From Rheinheimera pacifica (GTDB lineage Bacteria > Pseudomonadota > Gammaproteobacteria > Enterobacterales > Alteromonadaceae), in contig NZ_FNXF01000004.1 in assembly GCF_900108485.1 (NCBI RefSeq), forward strand, positions 124,001 to 188,000: a stretch of 64,000 nt of DNA, in the 5' to 3' direction. A program made the position numbers and the translations under genes. This document shows positions 1 to 9,770 of this stretch, piece after piece. The notes under the pieces are model-generated. The model was not told where the DNA came from. It saw only the letters and a program-made list of their open reading frames with translations, and did no database searches. Numbering within the stretch: the stretch's first letter is position 1; each line of letters opens with the position of its first letter.

Positions 1-51
1 AGCCATAGCGAAACTGCTGGCAAGCGCCAGCATCAGAATGGATTTTTTCAT
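1..51 (-). CDS. N-terminus of an exported protein (partial)
   Basis: Only the first 17 codons lie in the window; the gene runs off its left edge on the minus strand. The peptide starts MKKSILMLALASSFAMA: two lysines, a hydrophobic stretch and an A-x-A-like end, which is a typical Sec signal peptide. The ATG is at 49-51. The mature part is not visible, so no function can be given. The next gene upstream on the same strand ends about 150 bases away. Confidence 0.6.
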   Translation of the reverse strand, partial: MKKSILMLALASSFAMA

Positions 52-204
52 AAGTACTCTTTTATTTTAATTTTGACAGGAATATTACACGTAAGACGGC
101 AGCTATAGTCGATGCCAGCGCGAACCTTGTCAATACTCAGCTAAAGCGGCTAATGCCGCTATGCGACAGTTATCGCGGTTCAAGCGTTGGGTGATAGAGG
201 TGGC

Positions 205-1683
205 TTATTTATCGGAAAACCAACAAGGCTGATTCCGGCCCAGCCGCTTGGCTTGATACATAGCTGTGTCGGCCTGACGCAGTAGCTCATCACTATTGCT
301 GTTACCCTGAAACAATACCAGGCCGATACTGCAGGCGCATTGATGCATATTGTTTTCAGACAACGGATAGGGGCGGGAAAGTACCTGGGTGATTTTGGTG
401 GCAATTTGTTGCATATAGTGTTTGCTGCGTTCGGCATCCGTATCAATATCGCGTAGTAATACAATGAACTCATCGCCACCAAAGCGGGCTACGGTATCGG
501 CCTGACGCACAGTACTCAGCAGACGTCTGGCTACGTCTGCCAGTAAGTTGTCACCTTTTTTATGGCCGTATATATCATTTACCGGTTTAAAGTTATCCAG
601 ATCGATAAACATTAAACCGCTGTATTTCTGGCCGCGTTGGCTTGATGCTATCGCCTGCAGTAAGTGTTCTTCCAATAAACGGCGATTGGCCAGGCCGGTG
701 AGGTTGTCGTAAAACGCTAATCGCCGGATCTGTGCGGCACTAAGGCTACGGCTAATGGCCAACTCAGCCAGATTGCTATAGGCTTTTATAATATTAAGTT
801 GCTCAGCTGAAGGGGTGGCCGGTTGATGATGGTAGATAGCAAAGGTACCCAGCACCTTACCCTGAGCATTTTTAACCGGCTGTGACCAGCAGGCTTTCAC
901 ATCGGCCAGCTGTGCCAGCGCCTGGTAAGGTTGCCAGTATGGATGGGTGTTGATGTCTGTTACGATAACCGTTTCACCGGTAAAGGCTGCTGTACCGCAA
1001 GAGCCTACGCCCATGCCAATAGTTATGCCGTCTAATGTCTTATTGTATTTATCCGGTAACGATGGCGCTGCACCATGATGCAGAGCTTTACCATCTTCGT
1101 CCAGCAACAGAATTGAGCACAGCATTTCGGGGTGCAGCAGCTCTACCTGAGTCACCAGAGTGTGAAGTATGCTTTTTAGTTCGGTACCTTCGCTAATCTG
1201 GCTTAAAATTTGATTTTGGAGTAGTAACTCCTGCGTGTGCTGGGCTACCTGTAGTGTTGTTTGTTGCAGGTGCTGCTGATAGCGGGCATTTATCAGGCTG
1301 AGTTTTGTAATTTGTAGCGTCAGAGGGACCAGCATTTGCGTTATGCTATCGGGCTGGATTTCGCCCGCAGTTGCAATGTTCTGCCGTCGTTTGCCGATAA
1401 GCAAACTGGCAATATGTTCGCCGTCCAGCATTATTGGTGTAGCGTAACTTTGCTGGCAGAGTTCGGATGGTTGCGGTAAACCCAAGCGGGTATCTGGCCA
1501 GTCGGATGACGCCAGCACTTTGCCATATATATCTAGCAATGCCACAGGAAAGCCCATTAACTGCAGGATATTGCTAAATACGGTGTTAAGTGCGGAAAAA
1601 TCAATAGCTGTAACCAGTTTACTGGCTGGTTCATTATCAAGTGGGTGGTGTGACAGTGCACTGCCGGTGGATACGTCCTGCAT
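205..1683 (-). CDS. GAF-GGDEF diguanylate cyclase
   Basis: Predicted to make cyclic di-GMP from two GTP. The N-terminal 100 residues look like a PAS/PocR-type sensor region, followed by a short helical linker and a GAF domain (about residues 170-315). The GGDEF domain occupies about 330-490. Its active-site motif GGDEF is intact at residues 402-406. RQAD, five residues before it, matches the RxxD inhibitory site, so product feedback inhibition is likely. There is no EAL or HD-GYP domain. No transmembrane segment is visible, so the protein is probably cytosolic and senses a soluble ligand. It stands alone, convergent with nothing, upstream of the end of the his operon. The ligand is unknown. 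Confidence 0.9.
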   Translation of the reverse strand: MQDVSTGSALSHHPLDNEPASKLVTAIDFSALNTVFSNILQLMGFPVALLDIYGKVLASSDWPDTRLGLPQPSELCQQSYATPIMLDGEHIASLLIGKRRQNIATAGEIQPDSITQMLVPLTLQITKLSLINARYQQHLQQTTLQVAQHTQELLLQNQILSQISEGTELKSILHTLVTQVELLHPEMLCSILLLDEDGKALHHGAAPSLPDKYNKTLDGITIGMGVGSCGTAAFTGETVIVTDINTHPYWQPYQALAQLADVKACWSQPVKNAQGKVLGTFAIYHHQPATPSAEQLNIIKAYSNLAELAISRSLSAAQIRRLAFYDNLTGLANRRLLEEHLLQAIASSQRGQKYSGLMFIDLDNFKPVNDIYGHKKGDNLLADVARRLLSTVRQADTVARFGGDEFIVLLRDIDTDAERSKHYMQQIATKITQVLSRPYPLSENNMHQCACSIGLVLFQGNSNSDELLRQADTAMYQAKRLGRNQPCWFSDK

Positions 1684-1795
1684 CTGGATCTGCTTAGCCT
1701 CGGCTTACATATACTGCGATTTAACCGTGATAAGGTTAACAGTGTAGTCAAGGTTATATATTACCGCCATCTTACCGTTAACTGATAAGAGTACA

Positions 1796-1828
1796 CCAGC
1801 GGCAGTTTGCAAAGTTAACTGCCGCTGG
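1796..1828 (-). terminator. Hairpin at the end of the his operon
   Basis: A perfect 12-bp inverted repeat (CCAGCGGCAGTT at 1796-1807, complement at 1817-1828) with a 9-nt loop lies 17 bases beyond the hisIE stop. The run of T after the stem is weak on the minus strand. This is therefore a likely but not ideal intrinsic terminator. Confidence 0.55.
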
Positions 1829-1844
1829 TTGTTGTGGCGGTATG

Positions 1845-2459
1845 TTATTTATGCCGCTGTTGCAGTACGTTAATTACATCGTTCAGTTCCAGCTTTTGGC
1901 TGCGTAGCAGTACCAGCAGGTGGAAAATTAAATCAGCCGCTTCGTTAGCCAGCTCTTCTTTATCACCTGCCATGGCGGCCAGAGCAGATTCAACGCCTTC
2001 TTCGCCCACTTTTTGCGCTATGCGTTTTACGCCTTTGGCAAATAAGCTGGCGGTGTAGCTACTGGCAGGATCAGCGCCTTCACGCTGTTTTATCACTTGC
2101 TCTAAGTCATATAAAAACGCCAGTTGCGGGCTGTTGGCGCTATTGTCGTGCCAGCAGGTTTCGGTACCCACATGGCAGGTGGGGCCTTGTGGCAGAGCCA
2201 GCACTAAAATGCTGTCGGCATCGCAGTCGCTGTCGATGCTAACCAGTTGGAGGGTATGGCCGGAGCTTTCGCCTTTGGTCCACAGCCGCTGTTTGCTGCG
2301 GCTGTAAAAGGTCACATTGCCGCTTTGTAGCGTATGCTGTAACGCCTCTGGGTTCATATAGCCCTGCATCAGTACTTTGCCGGAGATGGCATGCTGCACT
2401 ATGGCTGGCAGTAGTTGGTTATCGGGCCAGCTTAGCGCTTTAATTTGTTCTTCGTTCAT
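1845..2459 (-). CDS. hisI: Phosphoribosyl-AMP cyclohydrolase / phosphoribosyl-ATP pyrophosphatase
   Basis: Bifunctional HisIE catalysing steps 2 and 3 of histidine synthesis: PR-ATP to PR-AMP, then ring opening to ProFAR. The N-terminal cyclohydrolase domain (about 1-110) carries the acidic metal motif DCDAD and the Cys pair in [10 protein letters not shown]. The C-terminal pyrophosphatase domain (about 115-204) carries EEGVES. I chose the ATG at 2457-2459 because it has an AAAGG ribosome site and gives a 13-base gap after hisF. A TTG/ATG further upstream would run into hisF. At 204 aa it matches the E. coli protein. It is the last gene of the his operon. Confidence 0.96.
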   Translation of the reverse strand: MNEEQIKALSWPDNQLLPAIVQHAISGKVLMQGYMNPEALQHTLQSGNVTFYSRSKQRLWTKGESSGHTLQLVSIDSDCDADSILVLALPQGPTCHVGTETCWHDNSANSPQLAFLYDLEQVIKQREGADPASSYTASLFAKGVKRIAQKVGEEGVESALAAMAGDKEELANEAADLIFHLLVLLRSQKLELNDVINVLQQRHK

Positions 2460-2472
2460 AAGTAACCTTTTA

Positions 2473-3246
2473 TCATGGCCGGATACTAATACCATCAGCA
2501 ATCAGTTTGGCTTTTAACGCTGCTATCTCAATTATACCTTTGTGAAACACGCTGGCCGCCAGGGCGCCGTCTACATCTGCCTGGTTAAACACATCGGTAA
2601 AATGCGCCATAGTACCGGCGCCACCACTGGCAATTAGCGGCACTGTGCAAATATCGCGGATGCTTCTTAACTGGGCAATATCATAACCCTGGCGCACTCC
2701 GTCCTGATTCATGCAGTTAAGTACAATTTCTCCGGCACCCCGTTTTAGCACCTCGGCCACCCAATCACGGGTAAGCCATTGCGTTTTCTGGGTCCGGCTT
2801 TCATCACCGGTAAACTGGTATACCTGATACTGGCCACTGGCAACGTCAAAAAAACTGTCGATACCCACCACCACACATTGCTGGCCAAAATGGTGGTTCA
2901 GCTCGTTAATTAACTCGGGCCGGGCCAGCGCCGGGCTATTCACCGAAATTTTATCGGCGCCCATTTCTAAAATCTTCCCGGCATCGGCCACCGTTTTAAT
3001 ACCACCGGCGACACAAAACGGAATGTCGATCACTTCTGCTATACGGCGTACCCAGCTTTTATCCACCACGCGGCCATCGCTTGATGCAGTAATGTCATAA
3101 AACACCAACTCGTCGGCGCCGGCTTGTGCATAGCGCTGTGCCAACGGCACTATATCGCCGATAATTTCATGGTTACGAAACTGTACACCTTTAACCACTT
3201 TACCATCGCGTACATCCAGACAAGGAATTAACCGTTTTGCCAGCAT
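2473..3246 (-). CDS. hisF: Imidazole glycerol phosphate synthase, cyclase subunit
   Basis: A (beta/alpha)8-barrel cyclase that combines PRFAR with ammonia supplied by HisH to give imidazole glycerol phosphate and AICAR. The two catalytic aspartates are visible in CLDVRDG (near residue 11) and VGIDSFF (near 130). The phosphate-binding Gly motifs are in the AGGIKT and ASGGAG segments. Its 257 aa is the usual length. The start overlaps the end of hisA by 19 bases and has a perfect AGGAGG ribosome site, which points to translational coupling. Confidence 0.97.
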   Translation of the reverse strand: MLAKRLIPCLDVRDGKVVKGVQFRNHEIIGDIVPLAQRYAQAGADELVFYDITASSDGRVVDKSWVRRIAEVIDIPFCVAGGIKTVADAGKILEMGADKISVNSPALARPELINELNHHFGQQCVVVGIDSFFDVASGQYQVYQFTGDESRTQKTQWLTRDWVAEVLKRGAGEIVLNCMNQDGVRQGYDIAQLRSIRDICTVPLIASGGAGTMAHFTDVFNQADVDGALAASVFHKGIIEIAALKAKLIADGISIRP

Positions 3247-3965
3247 GCTATGGCCTCCTGCAAAGTAAACTTACCTTCCAGTAAGGAGCGTCCCAAAATA
3301 ACCCCGGCGACACCACTGCCAATTAAAGCGCGGATATCATCCAGCGAGCCAATACCACCTGAAGCCTGCCACTGAATTTGCGGATAGTTAGCCGCCAGCT
3401 CTTTATAAAGCTGCACGTTAGAGCCACTCAAGGTGCCGTCTTTGCTGATATCAGTACAGAGCACATGCTGAGCACCAGCGTTGATATAGCCGTCCAGCAC
3501 TTGCTCCAGCGTAATGTCAGATTGCTCTATCCAGCCATGTGAGGGCAGGGTTTTCTCACCTTTTTCATTGATGGCAACATCCAGCGCCAGCACAATTTGC
3601 TCGCCGCCGTATTTACGCACCCAGCTTTGTACCAACTTACTTTGCCGGATAGCTAAACTGCCAATCACAACCCGGCCGGCACCGGCGTCGAGTAAGTCAA
3701 TTAAGTCTTGCTCACTGCGCACACCGCCGCCCACCTGAATATGCAGCGGGGCGGCGGTCATCAGCTCAGTTAATAATGGCAACTGACGTTTACTGGCATC
3801 TTTGGCACCGGATAAATCAACAATATGCAACCAATCGGCACCGGCCTGGGCATATTGGTTACGTAGGTTAATAGCTCTGAAAGCGTATTCAGTTGTATTG
3901 TCATAGCGGCCCTGATAAAGCCTAACCACATTACCGTCAATAAGATCGATTGCCGGAATAATCAT
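3228..3965 (-). CDS. hisA: ProFAR isomerase
   Basis: Opens the ribose ring of ProFAR (Amadori rearrangement) to give PRFAR, the substrate of HisHF. It is a barrel enzyme related to HisF and starts [11 protein letters not shown], with the catalytic Asp at residue 8 and a second Asp in [10 protein letters not shown] use the ATG at 3963-3965, which overlaps the hisH stop as ATGA and matches family N-termini. An in-frame GTG nine bases upstream is possible but unlikely. 245 aa is the standard length. Confidence 0.97.
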   Translation of the reverse strand: MIIPAIDLIDGNVVRLYQGRYDNTTEYAFRAINLRNQYAQAGADWLHIVDLSGAKDASKRQLPLLTELMTAAPLHIQVGGGVRSEQDLIDLLDAGAGRVVIGSLAIRQSKLVQSWVRKYGGEQIVLALDVAINEKGEKTLPSHGWIEQSDITLEQVLDGYINAGAQHVLCTDISKDGTLSGSNVQLYKELAANYPQIQWQASGGIGSLDDIRALIGSGVAGVILGRSLLEGKFTLQEAIACWQNG

Positions 3966-4555
3966 AACTGCCACTCCAGAAAGTTCTGTAATAAACGCGC
4001 GCCGGTTTTGCCCGATCGTTCGGGGTGAAACTGGGCACCGGCAACATTATCTTTGCCAATCACTGCGGCAAAGTCGCTGCCATAATGGCAGAGCGCAAGT
4101 GAATACCGGCTGGATGCAACAGCAAAACTATGAACAAAATACACATAGTCTGTTTCGGTAAAACCACGCATCAGAGCATGGTTGCCGATATTTTTCAGCG
4201 TATTCCAGCCCATATGTGGCAGGCGCAAACCCGCGCTTTGCATTGGCAGCACTTCACCGGGAATAAGGTTTAAACAAGCTACATTGCCTTCCATGCTGTG
4301 GCCGGTTAGCAGTTGCATACCCAAACAAATACCCAGCAGCGGCTGCTGCAGGCTCTGCAGCGTATCAATCAGTTCAGCCTGTTGCAGCTTGGCCATGGCG
4401 TTGTGCGCCGTGCCTACGCCCGGCAGCAGTACCTTGTCTGCCGCTTTAATCAGCTTGGCATCGCGGCTGATGGTGGCGTCTACGCCTAAGCGTTTAAAGG
4501 CAAAATACACCGAGCTGATATTGGCGCAGCCGGTATCAACAATCACCAGTTGCAT
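3962..4555 (-). CDS. hisH: Imidazole glycerol phosphate synthase, glutaminase subunit
   Basis: Class I glutamine amidotransferase that releases ammonia from glutamine and channels it to HisF. The nucleophile Cys sits in GICLGMQL, and the His-Glu of the triad in QFHPERSG near the C-terminus. At 197 aa it matches E. coli HisH. The start codon overlaps the hisB stop (TAATG) and its stop overlaps the hisA start (ATGA). Translation of these genes is therefore probably coupled. Confidence 0.97.
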   Translation of the reverse strand: MQLVIVDTGCANISSVYFAFKRLGVDATISRDAKLIKAADKVLLPGVGTAHNAMAKLQQAELIDTLQSLQQPLLGICLGMQLLTGHSMEGNVACLNLIPGEVLPMQSAGLRLPHMGWNTLKNIGNHALMRGFTETDYVYFVHSFAVASSRYSLALCHYGSDFAAVIGKDNVAGAQFHPERSGKTGARLLQNFLEWQL

Positions 4556-5625
4556 TACAATACCCCTTTTGAGCTGGGCAGCGCTTCGCCAGATACGGTA
4601 ATGGCCTGGCGCAGCGCACGGCCAAAGGCTTTAAACAGGCCTTCTACCTTGTGGTGTTTATTGCCTTCGGTGATGCTTAAGTGCAGTGTCATTAGCATGG
4701 CATCACTTATTGATCTGAAAAAGTGCGGCACCATCTCCAGTGTTAAACCGCCAACGGCGCCTTCACCCAGCTCGCCATTAAATACAAACAGCGGCCGGCC
4801 GGATAAATCCAGTACACATTCGGCGCGGCACTCATCCATTGGCAGCACAAAGCCAAAGCGGTTAATACCACGCTTGTTGCCCAGCGCCTGCTTTAATGCC
4901 TGGCCCAGTGCCAGCGCGGTGTCTTCCACGCTGTGGTGATCGTCAATATGCAAATCGCCAGTCACTTTTACCTGCAGTGAAAAACCGCCGTGGGTGGCAA
5001 TTTGCTCCAGCATATGGTCGAAAAAACCGACACCGGTGCCAAAGTGGTTATTGCCGCTGCTGTCCAGATCCACCGAAATTTCGATATCAGTTTCGCGCGT
5101 GGTACGGCGCACTGTGGCTTTGCGGCCGCGGCTTAACAGCCGTTTAGTAATTTCCTGCCAGCCCAGATTATCGCGGTTGTAGTGAAACGATGGCAGGCCC
5201 ATATTTTCTGCCAGCTGCACATCGGTTAGCCGGTCGCCAATCACATAAGAGTTGGTAAAGTCGATTTTGCCCTGCTGCAGATAGTCTTTTACCAGCTCCA
5301 GCTTCGGTTTGCGGCAGCTGCAGTTATCACGCTCAAAGTGTGGGCAAATCAATACGTCGTCAAAGTTAATGCCTTGCGAGGTAAGCAATTGCATCATTTT
5401 GTCGTGCGGCGCATCAAAGGTTGCGCGCGGGAAACTGTCGGTACCCAAGCCATCCTGATTGGTTACCATTACCAAACGGTAACCGGCGGCCTGTAGTTTT
5501 AATAACGCTGGCACTAAACCCGGCTCGTAGGCCAGTTTTTCCAGGCTATCGAGCTGCTTGTCAATCGGTGGCTCTTCTACCATGGTGCCGTCGCGGTCAA
5601 TAAATAAAATAGGTTGGCCACTCAT
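4555..5625 (-). CDS. hisB: Histidinol-phosphatase / imidazoleglycerol-phosphate dehydratase
   Basis: Bifunctional HisB of the enterobacterial type. The N-terminal HAD phosphatase (about 1-165) has the DRDGT nucleophile motif near residue 10 and a zinc-type Cys/His loop ([13 protein letters not shown]). The C-terminal dehydratase (about 170-356) has the His-rich Mn sites ([26 protein letters not shown]). The fused form is restricted mainly to gammaproteobacteria and relatives. The gene overlaps hisC by four bases at its start and hisH by one base at its end. Confidence 0.97.
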   Translation of the reverse strand: MSGQPILFIDRDGTMVEEPPIDKQLDSLEKLAYEPGLVPALLKLQAAGYRLVMVTNQDGLGTDSFPRATFDAPHDKMMQLLTSQGINFDDVLICPHFERDNCSCRKPKLELVKDYLQQGKIDFTNSYVIGDRLTDVQLAENMGLPSFHYNRDNLGWQEITKRLLSRGRKATVRRTTRETDIEISVDLDSSGNNHFGTGVGFFDHMLEQIATHGGFSLQVKVTGDLHIDDHHSVEDTALALGQALKQALGNKRGINRFGFVLPMDECRAECVLDLSGRPLFVFNGELGEGAVGGLTLEMVPHFFRSISDAMLMTLHLSITEGNKHHKVEGLFKAFGRALRQAITVSGEALPSSKGVL

Positions 5626-6737
5626 GCGCGTTCTCTCTGTGCTGTTTGTTGAAATGATGCCTGTTGCCGGGTTGCAGGCGCATTAAAGTAGTCGTCCATT
5701 ACGCTGTATAATGCCTGCATTTCAGCCGGGCTGCCGATAGACACCCGCACCACCTGCGACAAGCCCAACTGGCTGGACTGATTACGAATTAAAATACCTT
5801 GCTGCGCCAGCGCTGCGACGCAGGCTGCCGCGTCGTCTACCTGCAGCAATACATAGTTGGCATTGCTGGGCCACACTTTATTAATGCCGCTGCGCTGCCT
5901 GGCATAAGCGATAAACTCGGCCCGCAACGTGTTTATCGTGGTTACCGTGGTTTGCATCAGCGCGACAGACTCTGCCGTTAACGCTTGCGCGGCAATTTGC
6001 GCCACCGGCTCGGCCAGCGGGTAGGGCGCGATCATTTGTTTTAGCGCATTAATAATATCCGGCGCTGCCAGCGTAAAACCGCAGCGCAGGCCCGCCAAAG
6101 CAAAGGCTTTAGACAGCGTGCGCAGTATCACTAAATTCGGATATTGCGGCAGTAAATCAACCACTGATGCTTGCGGCGCAAATTCAATATAGGCTTCGTC
6201 CAGCACCACTAAAGCGCTGTCTTTGTAGTGTTCCAGCACGGCGATGATTTGCTCGCGCGGGATTAGATCGCCGGTTGGGTTATTCGGGCTGCAAATAAAC
6301 ACCAGTTTGGGCGTGGTAGAAAATAACGCGGCTAAATCCAGCGTAAAATCGGCGGTGAGCGGCACTATATTTACCGGCACCTGGTTACTTTGCGCGCTGA
6401 TGGCATACATGCCATAAGTAGGCGGGCAGATACTGATGCTGTCTTGTTTCGGCTCGCAAAAGCTGCGGATCAAAAGCTCAATGCCCTCATCAGCACCGCG
6501 GCTTACCAATACCTGCTCTGGTGTTACACCGGCATAAGCCGCATAGCTGTCAATCACCGCTTTGGGCTGGCACGACGGATAGCGGTTAAAACTGCCGCTA
6601 AGCTGATACTCCGGCGCCAGCGCGTTTTCATTGGCATTCAGCCAGATGGCACCGCCGCTCATGCTGCTGCGGGCAGAGGCATAAGGCACTATGGCTTTTA
6701 CTGCATCACGTGCCAGGGTATTAATACTGTTGCTCAT
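5622..6737 (-). CDS. hisC: Histidinol-phosphate aminotransferase
   Basis: PLP-dependent fold-type I aminotransferase that converts imidazole acetol phosphate and glutamate to histidinol phosphate. The PLP lysine is in the segment [22 protein letters not shown] and DEAYIEF are the usual cofactor-contact motifs. Its 371 aa is close to the E. coli enzyme. It starts three bases after the hisD stop and ends inside the hisB start. Confidence 0.97.
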   Translation of the reverse strand: MSNSINTLARDAVKAIVPYASARSSMSGGAIWLNANENALAPEYQLSGSFNRYPSCQPKAVIDSYAAYAGVTPEQVLVSRGADEGIELLIRSFCEPKQDSISICPPTYGMYAISAQSNQVPVNIVPLTADFTLDLAALFSTTPKLVFICSPNNPTGDLIPREQIIAVLEHYKDSALVVLDEAYIEFAPQASVVDLLPQYPNLVILRTLSKAFALAGLRCGFTLAAPDIINALKQMIAPYPLAEPVAQIAAQALTAESVALMQTTVTTINTLRAEFIAYARQRSGINKVWPSNANYVLLQVDDAAACVAALAQQGILIRNQSSQLGLSQVVRVSIGSPAEMQALYSVMDDYFNAPATRQQASFQQTAQRERA

Positions 6738-6740
6738 GGT

Positions 6741-8063
6741 TTAATCCTTTGCTTGATCTGTCAGGGCCGCTAAACGTAAGGTTACCGCGTTAGCATGCGC
6801 CTGCAGGCCTTCTGCTGTGGCCAGCACTTCGATGGCCGGGCCGATATTGCGTATACCGTCAGCGGATAATTTTTGCACCGTGTAACGCCGGTAAAAGTCA
6901 GTTAATGACAAGCTGGACACGGTTTTGCTATAACCGTAAGTAGGCAACACATGGTTGGTGCCGCTGGCATAATCACCGGCCGATTCCGGCGTCCACTTAC
7001 CAACAAAGATACTGGCAGCGCTGGTAAACTGCTCTGTCAGATCGTCATCACAAGCGGTTTGCACAATTAAATGCTCCGGTGCGTAGGCATTGGTAACAGC
7101 CACCGCCTGCGCAAGATCAGCTGTTAAAATATAACGGCTATGGCTAAGGGCCGCTTCTGCAATAGCCTTGCGTGGTAACTGTGCCAGCTGTTTTGTCACT
7201 TCAATTTGTACTGTGTTAATCAAATCAGCACTGTCGCTGACTAAGATCACCTGGGAGTCCGGGCCATGTTCGGCTTGTGACAATAAATCGGCGGCAACAA
7301 AAGCCGGGTTAGCACTGTTATCGGCCAATACCAACACTTCAGACGGGCCGGCCGGCATATCGATCATCGCGCCTTTGGCATCCTGGCTTACCTGCTGCTT
7401 GGCTTCGGTTACATAACGGTTGCCCGGGCCAAAAATTTTATCCACTTTGGCAATAGTTTCTGTGCCATAAGCCAGTGCTGCTATCGCCTGGGCACCGCCA
7501 ATGGTGTAAATCTCGCTAATGCCGCACAATTCAGCCGCGTACAAAATTTCCGGCGCTATATCGCCGGCGTCTGGTTTACCTGGTGGCGTGACCAGCACAA
7601 TACGGCTACAACCTGCCAGTTGTGCCGGTACCCCCAGCATCAGCACGGTAGAGGGCAGCGGCGCGCTGCCACCGGGAATATATAAACCTACCGCAGCAAT
7701 GGCGCGGCTTTTTAGCTGGCAAACTACGCCAACACTGGTTTCTACCTCTATATCACGTGGTAGCTGGGCGGCGTGAAATTTACGGATATTGTCATATGCC
7801 AGCTCTATTGCCGCTTTACGCTCTGGCAGTAAGCGGTTTAACTGTGCCAGTTTTGTTTCCGGGCTTAAGCGCAGCGGGTTGGCATCTAGGCCATCAAACT
7901 GCTGGCTGTATGCCACCAGCGCTTCATCGCCTTGCTGGCGCACAGCCGTAATAATCGAGCGCACCTGGCCGGTTAAGCTGGCAGAGTCGGCAAGTTCTGG
8001 CCGCGCCAGTGCGGCTTGCTGCTCGCTTGTTGATAATTGCGCCCAGTTAATTACCCCAACCAT
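6741..8063 (-). CDS. hisD: Histidinol dehydrogenase
   Basis: Zinc- and NAD-dependent enzyme for the last two oxidations, histidinol to histidine. The sequence contains the family motifs AEHGPDSQ, YAPEHL and ASGTNHVLPT, which include the zinc and catalytic Glu/His residues. Its 440 aa is slightly longer than the E. coli enzyme. It lies two bases after hisG in the operon. Confidence 0.97.
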   Translation of the reverse strand: MVGVINWAQLSTSEQQAALARPELADSASLTGQVRSIITAVRQQGDEALVAYSQQFDGLDANPLRLSPETKLAQLNRLLPERKAAIELAYDNIRKFHAAQLPRDIEVETSVGVVCQLKSRAIAAVGLYIPGGSAPLPSTVLMLGVPAQLAGCSRIVLVTPPGKPDAGDIAPEILYAAELCGISEIYTIGGAQAIAALAYGTETIAKVDKIFGPGNRYVTEAKQQVSQDAKGAMIDMPAGPSEVLVLADNSANPAFVAADLLSQAEHGPDSQVILVSDSADLINTVQIEVTKQLAQLPRKAIAEAALSHSRYILTADLAQAVAVTNAYAPEHLIVQTACDDDLTEQFTSAASIFVGKWTPESAGDYASGTNHVLPTYGYSKTVSSLSLTDFYRRYTVQKLSADGIRNIGPAIEVLATAEGLQAHANAVTLRLAALTDQAKD

Positions 8064-8065
8064 AG

Positions 8066-8974
8066 CTACTCCATCATCTTTTCAATTGGCAGCACTAAAA
8101 TCGAGCTGGCGCCCAGCGCTTTTAGCTGCTCCATGGTTTCCCAAAACAGTGTTTCACTGCTGACGACATGGATGGCCACTATCTCGCTATTGCCGGCCAG
8201 TGGCAGCATGGTTGGGTTTTCGGCGCCCGGCAGCAGCGCAATGACTTCATCTAAACGGGCGCGCGGCGCGTGCAGCATAATGTACTTGCTTTCATTAGCC
8301 TGCATTACGCCGTTGATACGCGGCATCAGTTTGTTAATCAGTTTAAGCTGGCGCTCGTCGGTTAAGCCTTTACGTTGGATCAGCACCGCCTTGCTGCGGT
8401 AAATCACGTCCACTTCTTTTAAGCCATTGGCTTCGAGCGTTGCGCCGGTAGACACCAGATCGCAGATGGCATCGGCTAAACCGGCGCGGGGGGCCACTTC
8501 TACCGAACCTTTCAAATTCACAATACGGGCATTTACGCCTTGCTGCTTTAAATAGCGGGCCAGCAGGCGCGGGTAGGTAGTGGCAATGGTTTTGCCTTCC
8601 AGTGATGCTGCACCGCTGTAGTTTTCTTCCTGCGGTACGGCAATCGATAAACGGCAACCGCCAAAATCGAGCCGCTTTAATACCGTGTAATCAAAACTGT
8701 CGTTGTCGAGCTTGCGCTGCAAGGACTCTTCTTCCAGCACGTTTTCACCAACGATGCCCAAATCACAGACTCCATCCATTACCAGGCCAGGGATATCATC
8801 GTCGCGTACCCGCAGGATATCGATATCCATATTCTCGACATGAGCAATCAGCCGCTGCTCGCGCAGGTTAATTTTTAAACCGCAGCTGGTAAACAGCGCC
8901 TGAGAGTCGACCGATAAGCGGCCGGATTTCTGCATGGCGATACGTAAGCGTTTAGATTCTGTTGCCGGACTCAT
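8066..8974 (-). CDS. hisG: ATP phosphoribosyltransferase (long form)
   Basis: Commits PRPP and ATP to histidine synthesis and is normally feedback-inhibited by histidine. The length (302 aa) and the C-terminal ACT-like segment (about 225-302) identify the long, self-sufficient form that needs no HisZ partner. [10 protein letters not shown] opens the catalytic domain, and the PRPP-binding Gly/Thr loop is near [16 protein letters not shown] ribosome site lies about eight bases before the ATG. It is the first structural gene of the operon and is preceded by an attenuator. Confidence 0.97.
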   Translation of the reverse strand: MSPATESKRLRIAMQKSGRLSVDSQALFTSCGLKINLREQRLIAHVENMDIDILRVRDDDIPGLVMDGVCDLGIVGENVLEEESLQRKLDNDSFDYTVLKRLDFGGCRLSIAVPQEENYSGAASLEGKTIATTYPRLLARYLKQQGVNARIVNLKGSVEVAPRAGLADAICDLVSTGATLEANGLKEVDVIYRSKAVLIQRKGLTDERQLKLINKLMPRINGVMQANESKYIMLHAPRARLDEVIALLPGAENPTMLPLAGNSEIVAIHVVSSETLFWETMEQLKALGASSILVLPIEKMME

Positions 8975-9004
8975 AATGGTCTCCGTGACGATAATAAAAT
9001 GAAC

Positions 9005-9057
9005 AAAGTAATAAACAAAAACCCCGGCCTGGGCGCGGGGTTTTTGTTTATTACTTT
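9005..9057 (-). terminator. his operon attenuator terminator
   Basis: A perfect inverted repeat pairs 9005-9026 with 9036-9057: 22 bp with a 9-nt loop. The core is CCCCG/CGGGG flanked by A5/T5. It lies between the leader peptide and hisG, where the transcription attenuator of his operons is found. The stem is symmetrical, so it could also stop transcripts from the plus side. It is much longer than a usual attenuator stem. Confidence 0.85.
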
Positions 9058-9100
9058 ACCACCGGAGCGCCAGACCATAGCCCTCCGACAAAGCGGACGG

Positions 9101-9142
9101 CTAGTACCTATGATGATGGCGCAGTACAGTAATAATATTCAT
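9101..9142 (-). CDS. hisL: his operon leader peptide
   Basis: A 13-codon reading frame, MNIITVLRHHHRY, ends in TAG 44 bases before the attenuator stem. The three consecutive His codons (CAT) are the signature of a his leader: when charged tRNA-His is scarce, ribosome stalling there should favour the antiterminator fold. The classic E. coli/Salmonella leader has seven His codons, so three is low. No good ribosome site is seen before the ATG. The region 9061-9100 can form a short alternative hairpin (around CCGTCCG/CGGAGGG). Confidence 0.8.
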   Translation of the reverse strand: MNIITVLRHHHRY

Positions 9143-9173
9143 AGTCAGGGTTTTGCTGGTTAAGTTGCTATAC

Positions 9174-9202
9174 AAGTTACCCTTGTGCAGCAGTAAGTGC
9201 AA
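9174..9202 (-). promoter_or_regulatory. hisLp: Candidate his operon promoter
   Basis: On the minus strand TTGCAC (-35, 9197-9202), a 17-base spacer and TAACTT (-10, 9174-9179) precede the leader peptide by about 30 bases. The -10 is weak and TATAGC just downstream is an alternative. The position fits a leader RNA of about 190 bases. Confidence 0.4.
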
Positions 9203-9427
9203 GCCTGTTTTGGTTTTGAATATATTACTGGTTTATTTTTAAGTGATTGAAATTAATTTATTTTGTTTGTTTGTTGGCCATGGGTAGTAATAAATTATTT
9301 TCTTGAAAAATTCTGCCATTGGAATTTTAAGTGTAAAAAATGGTCAACTTGTATAGTCAATGCTGTGTTGAGCTTAAGTTTATCGTCTGACGGCCGATAA
9401 CGGGTAAATCGCTTTGAGGAGAAGTTG
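9203..9427. other. AT-rich intergenic stretch
   Basis: It separates the divergent his operon and the small ORF at 9428. It is rich in A/T runs and holds no convincing ORF. A GAGGAG ribosome site for the small ORF lies at 9416-9421. The upstream promoter of that ORF is not clear. Confidence 0.4.
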
Positions 9428-9679
9428 ATGGATGCTTTTATGCCTTTTATACAACGCGTACCCGGTACGCCGGTCGAGCCTGATCCAAAGCAGGTGGTGC
9501 CGGTGTTTAAGGACGCGCGCTTAAGCCCGATAAAACCACATGAGCAGAAATACCTGATCCTGAGCAGGCCGACACGTAAACGTGATCGTCGCCAGCAAGA
9601 CTACCCGGCAGCACCTTACACCACACCGGAAGAAGATCTGCATGTTGATAAAGACGGTCATCTGGATATTTTTGTCTGA
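9428..9679 (+). CDS. Small hypothetical protein (83 aa)
   Basis: Begins MDAFMPFIQRVPGT and is rich in Pro, Arg, Lys and Asp. There is no signal peptide or membrane segment, and much of it looks unstructured. The ATG at 9428 has a strong GAGGAG site seven bases upstream, and codon use resembles its neighbours, so it is probably real. I do not recognise a family. It is followed about 90 bases later by yoaA and may share its transcript. Confidence 0.65.
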   Translation: MDAFMPFIQRVPGTPVEPDPKQVVPVFKDARLSPIKPHEQKYLILSRPTRKRDRRQQDYPAAPYTTPEEDLHVDKDGHLDIFV

Positions 9680-9770
9680 ATTTCCCCGCTATTAAGGCAT
9701 AATAGCCGCCTTATTTTGCTGCCGGTTGTTTCAGTGCTATCTACTTTCTTTAATCACAATCTGAGCTGTT

